The notes: generated by a model from the letters alone, not told the origin. A DNA stretch of 64,000 nt from RH-AL1 sp965277355 (GCA_965277355.1 CBDICN010000002.1:2232001-2296000), one strand, 5' to 3'. Counted from the first letter of the stretch, positions 42,243-51,191 are shown. A program made the numbers and translations.

Positions 42243-43233
42243 AGCCGGCCCAGGTCGCGAACAGCCGCGGCCATGCGTGATCCTCGGTGCCCGGCTGGCC
42301 CAGGTTGAAGCCGTGACCGCCGGAGCGGAACACGTGCATCTCCACCGGCACGTGCGCCTTGCGCAGCGCCGAGAACATGAGCAGGCTGTTCTCCACCGGG
42401 GCGATCGGATCGTCCGTCGCATGCGCAAGGAAGGTCGAGGGTGCATCGTCGGTGACCTGCTGATCGACGGACATGTCGGCGCTGAGGGCGAGCGAGGGGT
42501 TGGAACCGAGCAGTGTCAGCGTCGAGAGGCGTGTTCGATTCGGCGGCATCATCGTCAGCACGGGATAGATGAGGCCGGCGAAATCGGGCCGTGCCGAGCG
42601 TTCGTCCGCCTCGTCGACCGGATCGTAGAGCTTCGCGTCCGGGCGCGTCGCGGTGATGCCGGCGCAGTGCCCGCCGGCGGAATAGCCGATGATGCCGATT
42701 TGCGACTCGTCCAGACCCCATGTATCGGCGCGCGTGCGGATGAGGCGCATCGCGCGCTGGGCATCCTGGAACGGTGCCGTGACGGGCCAGCCCTGATTGG
42801 GAAGTCGATAGTAGAGGACGAAAGGCGTCACGCCGTAATCGAGCAGCCAGTCCGCGGTCGGATCGCTTTCCTTGGCGATGCTGATGTGCCTGTAACCACC
42901 GCCGCCGAGGATCAGGACGGCAGCGCCGTTCGGCTTTTTCGGACGCCGCACGACCAGGCGCGGCACGGAAATGTTGGTGACGGCACCGCTCTGCTCGATG
43001 ACTTCCGTCCCCTGGGGTCCTATTCCGCCTGGAGCCTGTTGGGGCCAGAGCTGGATCGTTTCCGCGGGCGCCTCCGGTGTCTGCACGGTCGGTGATCCCC
43101 CTTGCGGCACGCTAGGTTCGGCGAGGACCGGGGCGCCTACGATCCCGAAGGCGGTGCCAAGCAACAGATCACGGCGATCGAGGGACGGCAAACGAGGCTC
43201 CGGGCGGGCGTTCGATGTGCGAAGGCGTCCCAT
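42229..43233 (-). CDS. Exported alpha/beta hydrolase (acetyl-xylan-esterase-like)
   Basis: This 334-residue protein has a twin-arginine-like signal (SLDRRDLLLGTAFGIVGAP) near residue 18-40, suggesting export by Tat. The hydrolase core has an oxyanion loop LILGGGGYRHIS, nucleophile elbow IIGYSAGGHCA near residue 185, and catalytic Asp and His in HATDDPIAP and FRSGGHGFN. This pattern matches the BD-FAE/axe-type esterases. The ATG at 43233 is chosen over 43272 to place the Tat motif near the N-terminus. Substrate unknown, probably an acetyl ester. Confidence 0.8.
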   Translation of the reverse strand: MGRLRTSNARPEPRLPSLDRRDLLLGTAFGIVGAPVLAEPSVPQGGSPTVQTPEAPAETIQLWPQQAPGGIGPQGTEVIEQSGAVTNISVPRLVVRRPKKPNGAAVLILGGGGYRHISIAKESDPTADWLLDYGVTPFVLYYRLPNQGWPVTAPFQDAQRAMRLIRTRADTWGLDESQIGIIGYSAGGHCAGITATRPDAKLYDPVDEADERSARPDFAGLIYPVLTMMPPNRTRLSTLTLLGSNPSLALSADMSVDQQVTDDAPSTFLAHATDDPIAPVENSLLMFSALRKAHVPVEMHVFRSGGHGFNLGQPGTEDHAWPRLFATWAGFTKA

Positions 43234-43356
43234 GCCGTATATTTGCGAACAAACCAAGACGAGGTTTGCCAAGACGAGTTTGGCTGAGGTTTGGCCGATC
43301 GTCGCGGGGCGCGTTTCAGGCCGTGGTCTGAAACGCTCGCCATCCGATCGATGGCA

Positions 43357-43698
43357 TCAGTGGCTGGTCGCTCCGTGGAACGGCGCTTGGCCTCTGGCAG
43401 CGGTCTTGCCGGCGCTCTTGCCGGGGCTCTTGGCGCCGACCTTGCCGGCGAGCGTCGCGACGCTTTTGCCCTTCGCCGCCTGGGTCGCTTTCTGGGCCGG
43501 CTTCGCGGCTTTGGAGGCGGCCTTCTTGTCGATGGCCGTCTCCGCCGTTACCGGCGGAGCCTCGAACGACGGCGCCTCGCATGCGACCGTCCGCTCGGCG
43601 GCGATCCAATGTTCGTGAGCCATGCCGTCCATCCGGCCGGATTCGATCCACAGGTAGTAGGCGCATTCCCGGACCATCTGCTCGTGCGCTTGAACCAT
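43357..43698 (-). CDS. DUF2934-family protein
   Basis: This 113-residue protein begins with the DUF2934 motif (RECAYYLWIESGRMDGMAHE then HWIAAER), a short helical domain widespread in rhizobia and of unknown function. The rest is a Lys/Ala-rich low-complexity tail (KKAASKAAKPAQKATQAAKG), which could bind nucleic acid or be disordered. AAGGA precedes the ATG at 43698 with 7-nt spacing. Confidence 0.75.
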   Translation of the reverse strand: MVQAHEQMVRECAYYLWIESGRMDGMAHEHWIAAERTVACEAPSFEAPPVTAETAIDKKAASKAAKPAQKATQAAKGKSVATLAGKVGAKSPGKSAGKTAARGQAPFHGATSH

Positions 43699-44044
43699 CG
43701 TCAATCCTTATCCTTCGTTAGCGGAACCCTAACAAAGGGCCATAAAGCGTTAAGCTTTGGTTAACGTCGTCTCGCGGCATGGTTGCCTGCGCGAGCACAG
43801 GTTCGAAACGCCGCCAGCCTCGAAGAGACGACGGTATTGAGAGGGTAATACTTTGAACTCAGCAGGCCCGAAGGGCGGTCGTCGGCGACGCTGGCACTTT
43901 CACGTCCCTCCTGCGGGGTTGGCTGGATGATCACGGCGTTGTCGCTGCAGGAGCAAGGCTTTCGTCAGCTGGCATCTCCGATTGCCTTCGTGCGCGCGGG
44001 CGGGTTCTTCGGGGGTCCGGTAGCAACGGAACAGAAAATTCGAT
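43699..44044. other. Intergenic region with no convincing gene
   Basis: This 346-bp region separates the DUF2934 gene and the HxlR gene. It includes an AT-richer part near 43720-43765, probably the DUF2934 promoter. ORFs here (for example 43927-44088 plus strand) are short and overlap the HxlR gene end, so I do not call them. Confidence 0.35.
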
Positions 44045-44491
44045 TCAATGGCTCTGATCCGGCGGCACGAAAACTTCGGGCTTGAGAAAGCGGCTGCGGG
44101 CGGCTGCAAAACTCTCCACTTCGGTAATGACCCAGGCAAAGAGAGGGGCCGTTCGAACCAAAAGGTCGCTTCCGAGATCGGTCAGTGCATAATCAACGCG
44201 TGGCGGGACTTGTGGATAGAGCGTGCGGGTGATGAGGCCATCACACTCAAGTTGGCGCAGCGTTCGCGTCAACACTTTCTGGGTGATGCCTTCGACTGCT
44301 GCCAATACATGGGTGAAGCGCATCGGGCCGTTAGCGGCGGCAAGCACGTGCAGAACCCAGAGCGGCCATTTGCCCGATAGGCGGCTCAGGACGTCACGCG
44401 CCAGATCTTGCTGGCTCTCGGAAAGCTGTTCAGATGCAGCATCACAAGCTGCAACGACGGCTTTAGTATCCTTTCGGTCAGTATTGGACAT
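44045..44491 (-). CDS. HxlR-family transcriptional regulator
   Basis: This 148-residue winged-helix regulator has the HxlR core: LSGKWPLWVLHVLAAANGPM, then ITQKVLTRTLRQLECDGLIT and VPPRVDYALTDLGSDLL. HxlR proteins respond to aldehydes, quinones or redox stress. It is divergent from the SDR gene at 44555 across 63 bp, so it very probably controls that gene. The pair sits beside a transposase relic, suggesting acquisition as a unit. Confidence 0.88.
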   Translation of the reverse strand: MSNTDRKDTKAVVAACDAASEQLSESQQDLARDVLSRLSGKWPLWVLHVLAAANGPMRFTHVLAAVEGITQKVLTRTLRQLECDGLITRTLYPQVPPRVDYALTDLGSDLLVRTAPLFAWVITEVESFAAARSRFLKPEVFVPPDQSH

Positions 44492-44554
44492 TAAAGTACC
44501 TTCTTTCCAGCGCGGGCTAACGTCTCTACCTCTTTCTCAGGGAAGAGGAACACC

Positions 44555-45499
44555 ATGGGACGAACAGATCACCACGCGGCGTGGACAGTCCGCGATATTC
44601 CGGACCAGTCCGGCCGAAAAGCTGTTGTAACCGGAGCTAATGGCGGCCTGGGCTTCGAGACGGCGCTTGCGCTGGCAGGTGCTGGAGCAAAGGTGGTTGT
44701 TGCTGCGCGCAATGCCGACAAGGGCCGCGCCGCCGTAGCGCGCATCAAGGCCGCCCATCCACAGGCCGCCGTGACGTTCGCGGCGCTTGACCTTGCCGAT
44801 CTTGCCTCGGTGGCCGATTTCGCGACCCGCATGGCAGACTGCCACGAGCCTATCGAGCTCTTGGTCAATAATGCTGGCGTGGCATCGCCGCCGCGGCGCG
44901 AGACAACGGCTGATGGGTTCGAGCTGCAGTTTGGCACTAATTATCTGGGCCATTTTGTCCTGACCGCGCGGCTACTCCCGTTGTTGCGACGCGGCGCCAA
45001 TCCACGCGTGGTGACGCTCAGCAGCGTGATGCACAAGGTTGGCCGGATCGACTTCGACGACTTGCAGTGGAAGCGTCGGCGGTATTCTCCTGTGAAGTCC
45101 TACAGCGATTCAAAACTCGCCAACTTGATGTTCGCGTTTGAACTCCAGCGCCGCAGCGATCAGGCGGGATGGGGAGTCCTCAGTGACGCAGCGCATCCCG
45201 GCATGGCCCGGACGGATTTGACCGCAAACGGCCCTGGGCTGGACAGTCTGACCGGCCGGTTTTTTGCGATCGCGATTCAACCGTTCTTCACACAGTCGGC
45301 GGCAGACGGTGCCCTGCCCAGCCTTTTCGCCGCAACTTCGCCGGCAGCTATGAGGGGCGGCTACTACGGTCCGTCGCGATTGCTTGAGTTGGTAGGACCG
45401 CCAATCATGGCGAAGGTGGCCAGGCGTGCCCGCAACATGGACGTCGAAAAGCGTCTCTGGGAAGTGTCAGAGACGCTTTCTGGTACTTGCTTCGCCTAA
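44555..45499 (+). CDS. Short-chain dehydrogenase/reductase (retinol-dehydrogenase-like)
   Basis: This 314-residue enzyme has the cofactor motif VVTGANGGLGFETALALA, NNAGVASPP, catalytic Ser in VVTLSSVMHK and the active pair YSDSK, like the long SDRs related to retinol dehydrogenase and protochlorophyllide reductase. Its third codon positions look less GC-biased by eye than neighbours. GGGAAGAGG precedes the ATG. It is paired with the divergent HxlR regulator, a common detoxification module for reactive carbonyl compounds. Substrate unknown. Confidence 0.87.
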   Translation: MGRTDHHAAWTVRDIPDQSGRKAVVTGANGGLGFETALALAGAGAKVVVAARNADKGRAAVARIKAAHPQAAVTFAALDLADLASVADFATRMADCHEPIELLVNNAGVASPPRRETTADGFELQFGTNYLGHFVLTARLLPLLRRGANPRVVTLSSVMHKVGRIDFDDLQWKRRRYSPVKSYSDSKLANLMFAFELQRRSDQAGWGVLSDAAHPGMARTDLTANGPGLDSLTGRFFAIAIQPFFTQSAADGALPSLFAATSPAAMRGGYYGPSRLLELVGPPIMAKVARRARNMDVEKRLWEVSETLSGTCFA

Positions 45500-45580
45500 G
45501 GCGTGTCAGTCAATTCTAAATCGAAGCTATATAGTAAAAAAGCTTCTCTGCATCAAACCAACGTTTGATGCAACCCGGGC

Positions 45581-45694
45581 ATCTTCGCCCGGCTGCGCTC
45601 GTTCGCCCTCAATATCCTGCGCTTCAACAAGGTCGAAAACATCGCCGCCGCCCGCTACCGCATCGCCGCACTCCGATCCATCAGGTTCCTGTAA
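45581..45694 (+). pseudogene. Transposase C-terminal relic
   Basis: Bases 45581-45694 encode IFARLRSFALNILRFNKVEN followed by a short Ala/Ile/Arg-rich end and a stop. The segment RSFALNILRFNKVENIA resembles the end of ISAs1/IS4-type transposases (R-x-L-A-L-N-x-L-R). No start, catalytic DDE region or terminal repeat is left. It marks an old insertion just after the HxlR/SDR module. Confidence 0.5.
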
Positions 45695-45964
45695 AGAGCG
45701 TTGAACAGCCCTGCTTGCAGGGTACGGACACATCGCGGATCAGCACCGGCAATCTGCTGAGCGTCGCTGTTCCAATCCGCTCATCTGCATGACGGCGTCC
45801 GTCTTGGTCGCCGCTGCGTTTCGACCTCGTTCCGCTGCGGCGCGAGTCGAGGGCTACGGCTCCCGCCGCCCTGCCGAGCGACGCGACATGATCAAGCCGG
45901 TGGCAAAAAAGAGCGGCGGCGCGATGCGCCCGCCTCCCTTTCCGATGACGCCCTAGCGGATTTA
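45695..45964. other. Intergenic sequence between transposase relic and repeat copy 2
   Basis: No convincing gene is seen. A 54-codon plus-strand ORF from 45789 ends in a proline-rich stretch and could be decayed coding sequence, but it lacks support. The larger 45500-46247 intergenic region also holds the transposase relic and repeat copy 2. Confidence 0.35.
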
Positions 45965-46195
45965 CGCATCTTGGCGCGCGGATCCTCCCCTGTGCGAAGC
46001 ATGGGGGAGGGGGACCGCCGCTGGCAAGCTTGCGCAGCCAGCGTAAACTCGGCTGCGAGGCGGGGGAGGGGGCGGCCGCGGGGCTCATCTCGGTGGGCCT
46101 TGCCTCCCTGGCCGCGACTCCTTGCCGAGGTTGACGCGGTGGCCGCCCCCTCCACCATGCTTCGCATGGTTTCCCCCCACTTCGTGGAGGAGGAT
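45965..46195 (-). repeat. Palindromic intergenic repeat, copy 2 (inverted)
   Basis: About 230 bp, beginning CGCATCTTGGCGCGCG, with arms GGGGGAGGGGGACC and CCATGCTTCGCATGG. The 77-bp core at 46071-46147 is the reverse complement of the core in copy 1 with a few changes. The ends keep the same direction while the core is inverted, as expected for an element with long terminal inverted repeats. A small extra inverted repeat (GCTGGC...GCCAGC, 46020-46041) makes this copy longer. Confidence 0.7.
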
Positions 46196-46247
46196 TGGCG
46201 CACCGAGATATGTGAACGCGACAGCCGGCTAACGTCTTGAGCCGACC

Positions 46248-46514
46248 TCAGGAACGGCAATAGCGGCGGCCGTGCCGATAAACGCAGCGGCGACCGTAGC
46301 GGTGGCGATAGTAGCCGGGGCGGATACCTAGCGCGCCGTTCACCGTGCCGACGCCCGCCCCCACCGCGCCGCCCACCACGCCGCCGATCGGCCCGAGGGC
46401 GCGGTCACCGGCGCGCGCACCTTCCTCGGCACCACCGACGAGGCCTTGAGCGTCGGCCGCGATCGGTGTCGCGATGAGCGCGAGCGCCCCGAATGCGAGA
46501 GCGTAACGAAGCAT
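46248..46514 (-). CDS. Exported glycine-zipper protein with Arg/Tyr-rich tail
   Basis: This 88-residue protein starts with a signal peptide (MLRYALAFGALALIATPIAA, cleavage near DAQ). A glycine-zipper segment (GPIGGVVGGAVGAGVGTVNG) follows, able to pack in membranes, and then YYRHRYGRRCVYRHGRRYC with two cysteines. Short proteins of this form are frequent in Hyphomicrobiales and probably sit in the envelope. No function is known. Confidence 0.75.
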   Translation of the reverse strand: MLRYALAFGALALIATPIAADAQGLVGGAEEGARAGDRALGPIGGVVGGAVGAGVGTVNGALGIRPGYYRHRYGRRCVYRHGRRYCRS

Positions 46515-46615
46515 CTTTATCCTCCTTGAAGACACGCCCAACGATCGCCTCCGGTCAAGGTTTCCCGCGATGGCGCTGCCATGGCGCGCGATGGAGGACA
46601 AGCGCGGCGTTGCCG

Positions 46616-46942
46616 TCACTCCTCGATGGGCTCGCCGGCGGCGTTCCAATCGAGCATGCCGCCGGCATAGTGCGCGGTGATATCCGTTCGTCCCGCCGCC
46701 TGCGCGCGTCCGAGCGCGACTTCCGACCGCTTGCCCGACCGGCATGAGAAGACGATCCGCTTGCCGTCCTCCGGCGGCGGCAAGGCTTGCGGGTCGAAGC
46801 TCTGCAGCGGGTTGAGGCGAGCGCCGGGGATGTGACCGTCGGCATATTCGTTCGGCTCGCGAACGTCGACGAGGATGATGGATCGCTCGGCCATGCCCTT
46901 CTTCAGCTCGTCGCGGCTCACGTTCTCGACATCGTCGGACAT
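46616..46942 (-). CDS. Single-domain rhodanese (sulfurtransferase)
   Basis: This 108-residue rhodanese domain has VDVREPNEYADGHIPGARLN and the active-site loop FSCRSGKRSE with the catalytic Cys. It lies in the cytoplasm (no signal peptide) and would carry persulfide sulfur or bind phosphate-like anions. The start MSDDVENVSRDELKKGM at 46942 is preceded by AAGAGGAAA. Upstream, three 23-bp direct repeats lie between it and divergent phzF. Confidence 0.88.
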   Translation of the reverse strand: MSDDVENVSRDELKKGMAERSIILVDVREPNEYADGHIPGARLNPLQSFDPQALPPPEDGKRIVFSCRSGKRSEVALGRAQAAGRTDITAHYAGGMLDWNAAGEPIEE

Positions 46943-46970
46943 GGTTTTCCTCTTCAGGCGGAGCGCCATT

Positions 46971-47039
46971 GTAGCGACGCGCCGCGTGGGTTGGTAGCGA
47001 CGCGCCGCGTGGGTTGGTATCGACGCGCCGCGTGGGTTG
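46971..47039. repeat. Three tandem 23-bp repeats
   Basis: Unit GTAGCGACGCGCCGCGTGGG plus TTG occurs at 46971-46993 and 46994-47016, identical, and at 47017-47039 with one change (A-G to A-T near the start). A partial fourth copy (CAGCG) follows. The array lies in the 187-bp region between the divergent rhodanese and phzF genes, so it could be a multimeric binding site or a variable tandem repeat. Confidence 0.8.
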
Positions 47040-47129
47040 CAGCGTCTTTTCGCTTGATGCAGAGCCATATGACCCGGCGCTTGACGTTGGCAAGCGTGCG
47101 CCGCACAAGGCGCATCGTCAGGAAGAGAG

Positions 47130-48020
47130 ATGCCGCGGCGCTACCAGATCCTCGACGTGTTCACGGATACCAGGCTCGCGGGCAATCCGCTGGCGGTCGT
47201 CCTCGACAACTCGGGCCTCGATGGGCCCACGATGCAGGCGATCGCGCGCGAGTTCAACCTGTCCGAGACGGTCTTCGTCGCCGCGCCTCGCGATCCGGTG
47301 AACAGTGCCGCGCTGCGCATTTTCACGCCGACCGCCGAACTCGCCTTCGCCGGGCACCCGACGGTCGGCGCCGCCATCGCGATCGCCACCCTGCATGCGC
47401 CCGACCTTATCGCGCGCGAGGACGTCGGCCTGGTCCTGGAGGAGGGGATCGGGCCGGTCACCTGCAGCGTGCGCCATCGGCGCGGCGCGGCGGCCCACGC
47501 CCGCTTCGAGGTGCCGCGTCTCGCGGAGCGCTGGGGCGAGCCGCCGGCCGCGGCCGACCTTGCCGCCGCTCTCGGCCTCGACGGGACCGACATCGGCTTT
47601 CGAACGCATCGCCCGACATGCTTCACGGCCGGCAATCCGGCCACCTTCGTGCCGCTCGCCTCGCTCGACGCGCTCGGGCGCGCGAGGCTCGCGTCGGCAG
47701 CCAGCGAGCGAGCGATGTTCTATCTCTACACTCCCTGCAACGAGGGCGGCTCGTCGAGCTACCGCTCGCGCATGCTGGCGGCCGGCTACGGCGTCGCAGA
47801 GGATGCCGCGACCGGCTCTGCCGCCGCCGCCTTTCCCGGCGCCATCCTGGCGAACGAGCCACTGCCCGACGGCGACCACGAGTGCCGCCTGCTGCAGGGC
47901 GTCGAGATGGGACGGCCGAGCCGCATCGGCGTCACCTTCTCGCTCGAGGGCGGCCGGTTGACGGCGACGGCTGTCGGCGGATCGGCGGTGCTGGTCGCGG
48001 AAGGAAGCTTGTCGCTTTGA
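47130..48020 (+). CDS. PhzF-family isomerase/epimerase
   Basis: This 296-residue protein has the diaminopimelate-epimerase-like fold of PhzF: YQILDVFTDTRLAGNPLAVV at the start, the catalytic Glu in NLSETVFV, ELAFAGHPTVGAA and EDAATGSAAAAFPGAI. PhzF proteins isomerise small metabolites; real phenazine synthesis needs other phz genes, absent here, so that function is unlikely. GGAAGAGAG precedes the ATG. The next gene overlaps its stop (TTGA). Confidence 0.88.
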   Translation: MPRRYQILDVFTDTRLAGNPLAVVLDNSGLDGPTMQAIAREFNLSETVFVAAPRDPVNSAALRIFTPTAELAFAGHPTVGAAIAIATLHAPDLIAREDVGLVLEEGIGPVTCSVRHRRGAAAHARFEVPRLAERWGEPPAAADLAAALGLDGTDIGFRTHRPTCFTAGNPATFVPLASLDALGRARLASAASERAMFYLYTPCNEGGSSSYRSRMLAAGYGVAEDAATGSAAAAFPGAILANEPLPDGDHECRLLQGVEMGRPSRIGVTFSLEGGRLTATAVGGSAVLVAEGSLSL

Positions 48021-48760
48021 GCGGCCGGTCGGGCGTGCCGGCCGAGGGGCTCGTGGGCGTTGCCGCGCTCGACGTGCGTATCGCGCCGTTCGATTGGCCG
48101 TTCGCGAGGAACGAGGCCGCCCGCATCGACACGCACTGGAAGGGCATGCTGGCCGAGAAGCCGAAGCTTTTCGACGGACGCGTGCTGCTGGCCCATTCGC
48201 TTGCCATCGAGGCAGGGGGCAGACCAGGGGACACGCTGCGCGCCACCGCCTTCGAGACCGGGTTCAAGTCGTTTATGGCTTGGCGCGACTTCGGCTTCCC
48301 GGACCGTGCCGTCTACAACTGCTTCGCCATGCCGGCCCTGCGCGCGGCCGACGGCGCCTTCGTGCTCGGCGCGATGGCCGCGACCACCGCGAACGCCGGC
48401 AAACTCTATTTCCCGGCCGGCACGCCGGAGCCGTCCGACGCCGATGCCGACGGCCGCGTCGACTTTACCGGCAACATCCTGCGCGAGCTCGAGGAAGAGA
48501 CAGGTCTCTCGCCGCTCGAGGTCAAGCTCGATCGGGACTGGACGATCGTCTTCTCCGGCCCCCGCGTCGCCTGTATGCGGATCGTGCGATCGCATCTGAC
48601 GGTCGAGGCGCTCCAGGCGCGGCTTGCCTCCTTCAATAAGGGGCAGACGGCGCCGGAGCTCGACCGCCTCGTCGGTGTGCGATCTTCCGCCGACTTCGTT
48701 TCCTCGAGCATGCCGGACTTCATGATCCGCTATCTGACCTATGCTCTCGCGCAACCGTGA
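48017..48760 (+). CDS. NUDIX-domain hydrolase
   Basis: This 247-residue protein starts at TTG overlapping the phzF stop, or possibly at GTG 48035. The NUDIX helix RELEEETGL near residue 158 is conserved, but the first half of the box (G-x5-E) is degenerate (DGRVDFTGNIL), so catalysis may be altered. The N-terminal half (PFDWPFARNEAARIDTHW, FDGRVLLAHSLAIE, FMAWRDFGFPD) matches a Hyphomicrobiales-specific NUDIX subgroup of unknown substrate. Overlap with phzF indicates an operon. Confidence 0.78.
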   Translation: MSGRSGVPAEGLVGVAALDVRIAPFDWPFARNEAARIDTHWKGMLAEKPKLFDGRVLLAHSLAIEAGGRPGDTLRATAFETGFKSFMAWRDFGFPDRAVYNCFAMPALRAADGAFVLGAMAATTANAGKLYFPAGTPEPSDADADGRVDFTGNILRELEEETGLSPLEVKLDRDWTIVFSGPRVACMRIVRSHLTVEALQARLASFNKGQTAPELDRLVGVRSSADFVSSSMPDFMIRYLTYALAQP

Positions 48761-48781
48761 GCGGCCGCCGCGAGCCAAAGC

Positions 48782-49114
48782 TCAACTGCGGTAGCCATGT
48801 CGCGCCTTCGAGGCGGCGACGAGGGCATGCGCCTGGCCGCCATTGCCCGCGGAGCAGACGGACGCGGCATGCGTCAACTCGTTTTCGATCTGATCGTAAA
48901 TCTTCTGCTCGAGGTTGCCGGTGTCGAGGTCGGATTTCACAATCGTCTGGTAGCGGTTGATTTCTCCGGCGCAGGGCGCATCGGCTGGAAGGCGGAACGC
49001 TCCGGCCCCGGCGGACACGGCTACGGTCGGCCCGAAAGCACCGCCGCCGGTTTCGTTGCACGCCCCAAGCCCGAACGCGACCGCTACTGCTAGAAGAGAA
49101 AGCGTGATCTTCAT
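48782..49114 (-). CDS. Small lipoprotein
   Basis: This 110-residue protein begins with a lipoprotein signal peptide (MKITLSLLAVAVAFGLGACN); the lipobox LGAC gives Cys19 as the lipidated residue. The mature part is helical (INRYQTIVKSDLDTGNLEQK) with two further cysteines that could form a disulfide, and no known domain. It would be anchored in the inner or outer membrane facing the periplasm. It is convergent with the NUDIX gene. Confidence 0.8.
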   Translation of the reverse strand: MKITLSLLAVAVAFGLGACNETGGGAFGPTVAVSAGAGAFRLPADAPCAGEINRYQTIVKSDLDTGNLEQKIYDQIENELTHAASVCSAGNGGQAHALVAASKARHGYRS

Positions 49115-49252
49115 GGACGAGCTCCTTGTCGGAGCACGTTACAACAAGGCTTAGCGGAGAGCATCAGCCGGGGCGAGACGGCGAGCCGTGTCCTCGCGAA
49201 TGGTGACCCGTGAGCCGTTCGGCCGACTGCCAAAGCTTAGGCTATCGAGCGC

Positions 49253-49471
49253 CTATAAATGACCGGCGTAAGGAGGAGTTGCCCCGACGCTGGAGGTCGA
49301 CAACCCCGTGTCGGGCGTCTCGAAGCGAAGCAGCGCGACCATCGCGCAAGCGACGCAAAACAGTCCGAAAATCGCGACTGAGAATTTGAACTGGCGACGC
49401 GCGCTGCCGCTGTCATAGTCGCGAACCAAGGCACGATCCGGAATATGGTCGAAATGATCAGCTACCGACAT
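49253..49471 (-). CDS. Small single-pass membrane protein
   Basis: A 72-residue protein starts MSVADHFDHIPDRALVRDYD and has one hydrophobic helix (FSVAIFGLFCVACAMVALL, about residues 30-48) and a short polar tail. It is similar in plan to small aa3-type oxidase subunit-like or unknown membrane proteins, but I cannot name the family. It is divergent from the aminotransferase gene across 284 bp, which contain no other recognised gene. Confidence 0.55.
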   Translation of the reverse strand: MSVADHFDHIPDRALVRDYDSGSARRQFKFSVAIFGLFCVACAMVALLRFETPDTGLSTSSVGATPPYAGHL

Positions 49472-49755
49472 CGTCTACTCCCGCCACTTCGAGGACCTTC
49501 CCGCGTGTCTGCGAACAGGACGTTGCAAAAGGCCGCCGACGGCTAAAAAAACGCAATCAGACGAGGAACGCGGCAAAAAGGAAACAGTTGCAGCGCCGAA
49601 TTTGCCAGCCACGGCAATTTTTCGCGCCGAGCGTCCTCTTGCTTGCACCCGCGGGCGAGGCACGGCTTTTCGCCTTGCCCTTTCCTGTGCCCGAACTTAT
49701 GGGTAGCGCCGCCTTGGCCCGGGGTGCGCCCCGCGTGGCCGGCGAGGAGCCCTTC

Positions 49756-50958
49756 ATGTCGATCGTTTCCGACGCGCTGTTGCGCGTAAAGCCCTCCGCG
49801 ACCGTTGCCGCCGCCCAGAAGGCACGCGACCTCAAGGCGCAGGGCAAAACGATCATCTCGCTGACGATCGGCGAGCCGGATTTCGACACGCCGGACAACG
49901 TCAAGCAAGCGGCGATCGCGGCGATCGACAGGGGCGAAACGAAGTACACGCCCGTCTCCGGCATCGAGCCTTTGAAGGCGGCGATCGTCGGCAAGTTCAA
50001 GCGCGAGAACGGGCTCGACTACAAAGCCTCGCAGGTGATCGTCGGCACCGGAGCCAAGCACATCCTGTTCAACGCCTTTCTGGCGACGGTCAACCCCGGC
50101 GACGAGGTCATCGTGCCGGCGCCGTTCTGGGTGTCGTATCCCGACATGGTGGCGATCGCGGACGGCAAGGTCGTGCAGGTCGCGACCAGCATGGCTAACG
50201 GCTTCAAGCTGACCGCCGAGGCGCTCGCGCGGGCGATCACGCCGAAGACCAAGTGGCTGCTGTTGAACTCGCCGTCGAACCCTTCGGGCGCCGCCTACAC
50301 GCGCGGCGAACTGAAGGCCTTGACCGAGGTGCTGCTCCGCCACCCGCACGTCTGGGTGATGACCGACGACATCTACGAGCATCTCGTCTACGGCGATTTC
50401 GAGTTCACCACGCCGGCGCAGGTCGAGCCGGCGCTGATCGACCGGACGCTGACGATCAACGGCGTTTCGAAGAGCTACGCGATGACCGGCTGGCGCATCG
50501 GCTACGCCGCCGGTCCGCAGCCGCTCGTCAAGGCAATGGACACGCTTCAGGGCCAGCAGACGTCGGGTGCGTGCTCGATCGCGCAATGGGCGGCGGTCGA
50601 GGCGCTCAACGGTACGCAGGCCTTCATCCCGCAAAGCCGCAGGATCTTCGAGGGACGCCGCGACCTGGTGGTCTCGATGCTGAACCAGACGAAGTACCTC
50701 AAGTGTCCGACGCCGGAGGGCGCGTTCTACGTCTATCCGTCGGTGGCGGAGGCGATCGGGCGCAAGACGCCGGACGGCAAGGTCATCGAGACCGACGCCA
50801 ATTTCGTCGAGGCGCTGCTGGAGACGGAGGGCGTCGCGGTGGTGCAGGGCACGGCGTTCGGCCTCGGCCCGAACTTCCGGCTGAGCTACGCCACGGCGAC
50901 GCCGATCCTCGAGGAAGCCTGTGGCAAGATCCAACGGTTCTGCGCCTCGCTGCGGTAG
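49756..50958 (+). CDS. Aspartate/aromatic aminotransferase (class I)
   Basis: This 400-residue PLP enzyme is the type Ib aspartate aminotransferase of rhizobia. The PLP lysine lies in NGVSKSYAMTGWRIGYAAG near residue 240; SPSNPSGAAY and SIVSDALLRVKPSATVAAAQK at the N-terminus are family features. It interconverts aspartate and oxaloacetate and may accept prephenate or aromatic acids. GAGGAG precedes the ATG at 49756; the open frame from 49588 has no homology. It is transcribed alone and followed by a hairpin terminator. Confidence 0.92.
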   Translation: MSIVSDALLRVKPSATVAAAQKARDLKAQGKTIISLTIGEPDFDTPDNVKQAAIAAIDRGETKYTPVSGIEPLKAAIVGKFKRENGLDYKASQVIVGTGAKHILFNAFLATVNPGDEVIVPAPFWVSYPDMVAIADGKVVQVATSMANGFKLTAEALARAITPKTKWLLLNSPSNPSGAAYTRGELKALTEVLLRHPHVWVMTDDIYEHLVYGDFEFTTPAQVEPALIDRTLTINGVSKSYAMTGWRIGYAAGPQPLVKAMDTLQGQQTSGACSIAQWAAVEALNGTQAFIPQSRRIFEGRRDLVVSMLNQTKYLKCPTPEGAFYVYPSVAEAIGRKTPDGKVIETDANFVEALLETEGVAVVQGTAFGLGPNFRLSYATATPILEEACGKIQRFCASLR

Positions 50959-51191
50959 GGTGATGCAAGGGGATGCGGGCTGTTCGGATGCCTTCGCGGT
51001 CTTGTTCGACCGCGGTGCTCAATATGCAAATTTTTCCGAGCTTGGCCGCCAATGCATGCCGCGAGGGTGGTTGACGTCGGCCGCGGAGGGACCATGTTAG
51101 GCGTCGAGAGCGATCTCGTCGGCTTTCCGTATCCCCCGTTCGGATCGTCCGATTGTGTGCTGGTCCCCCCTCCCAGCATCACATCGCTCCG

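Noticed and set aside
43927..44088. 53-codon plus-strand ORF
   Set aside because: Short, no ribosome binding site, overlaps the end of the HxlR gene.
47130..48020. Phenazine biosynthesis
   Set aside because: Only a PhzF-fold protein is present; no phzA-E or phzG neighbours, so the name reflects the fold only.
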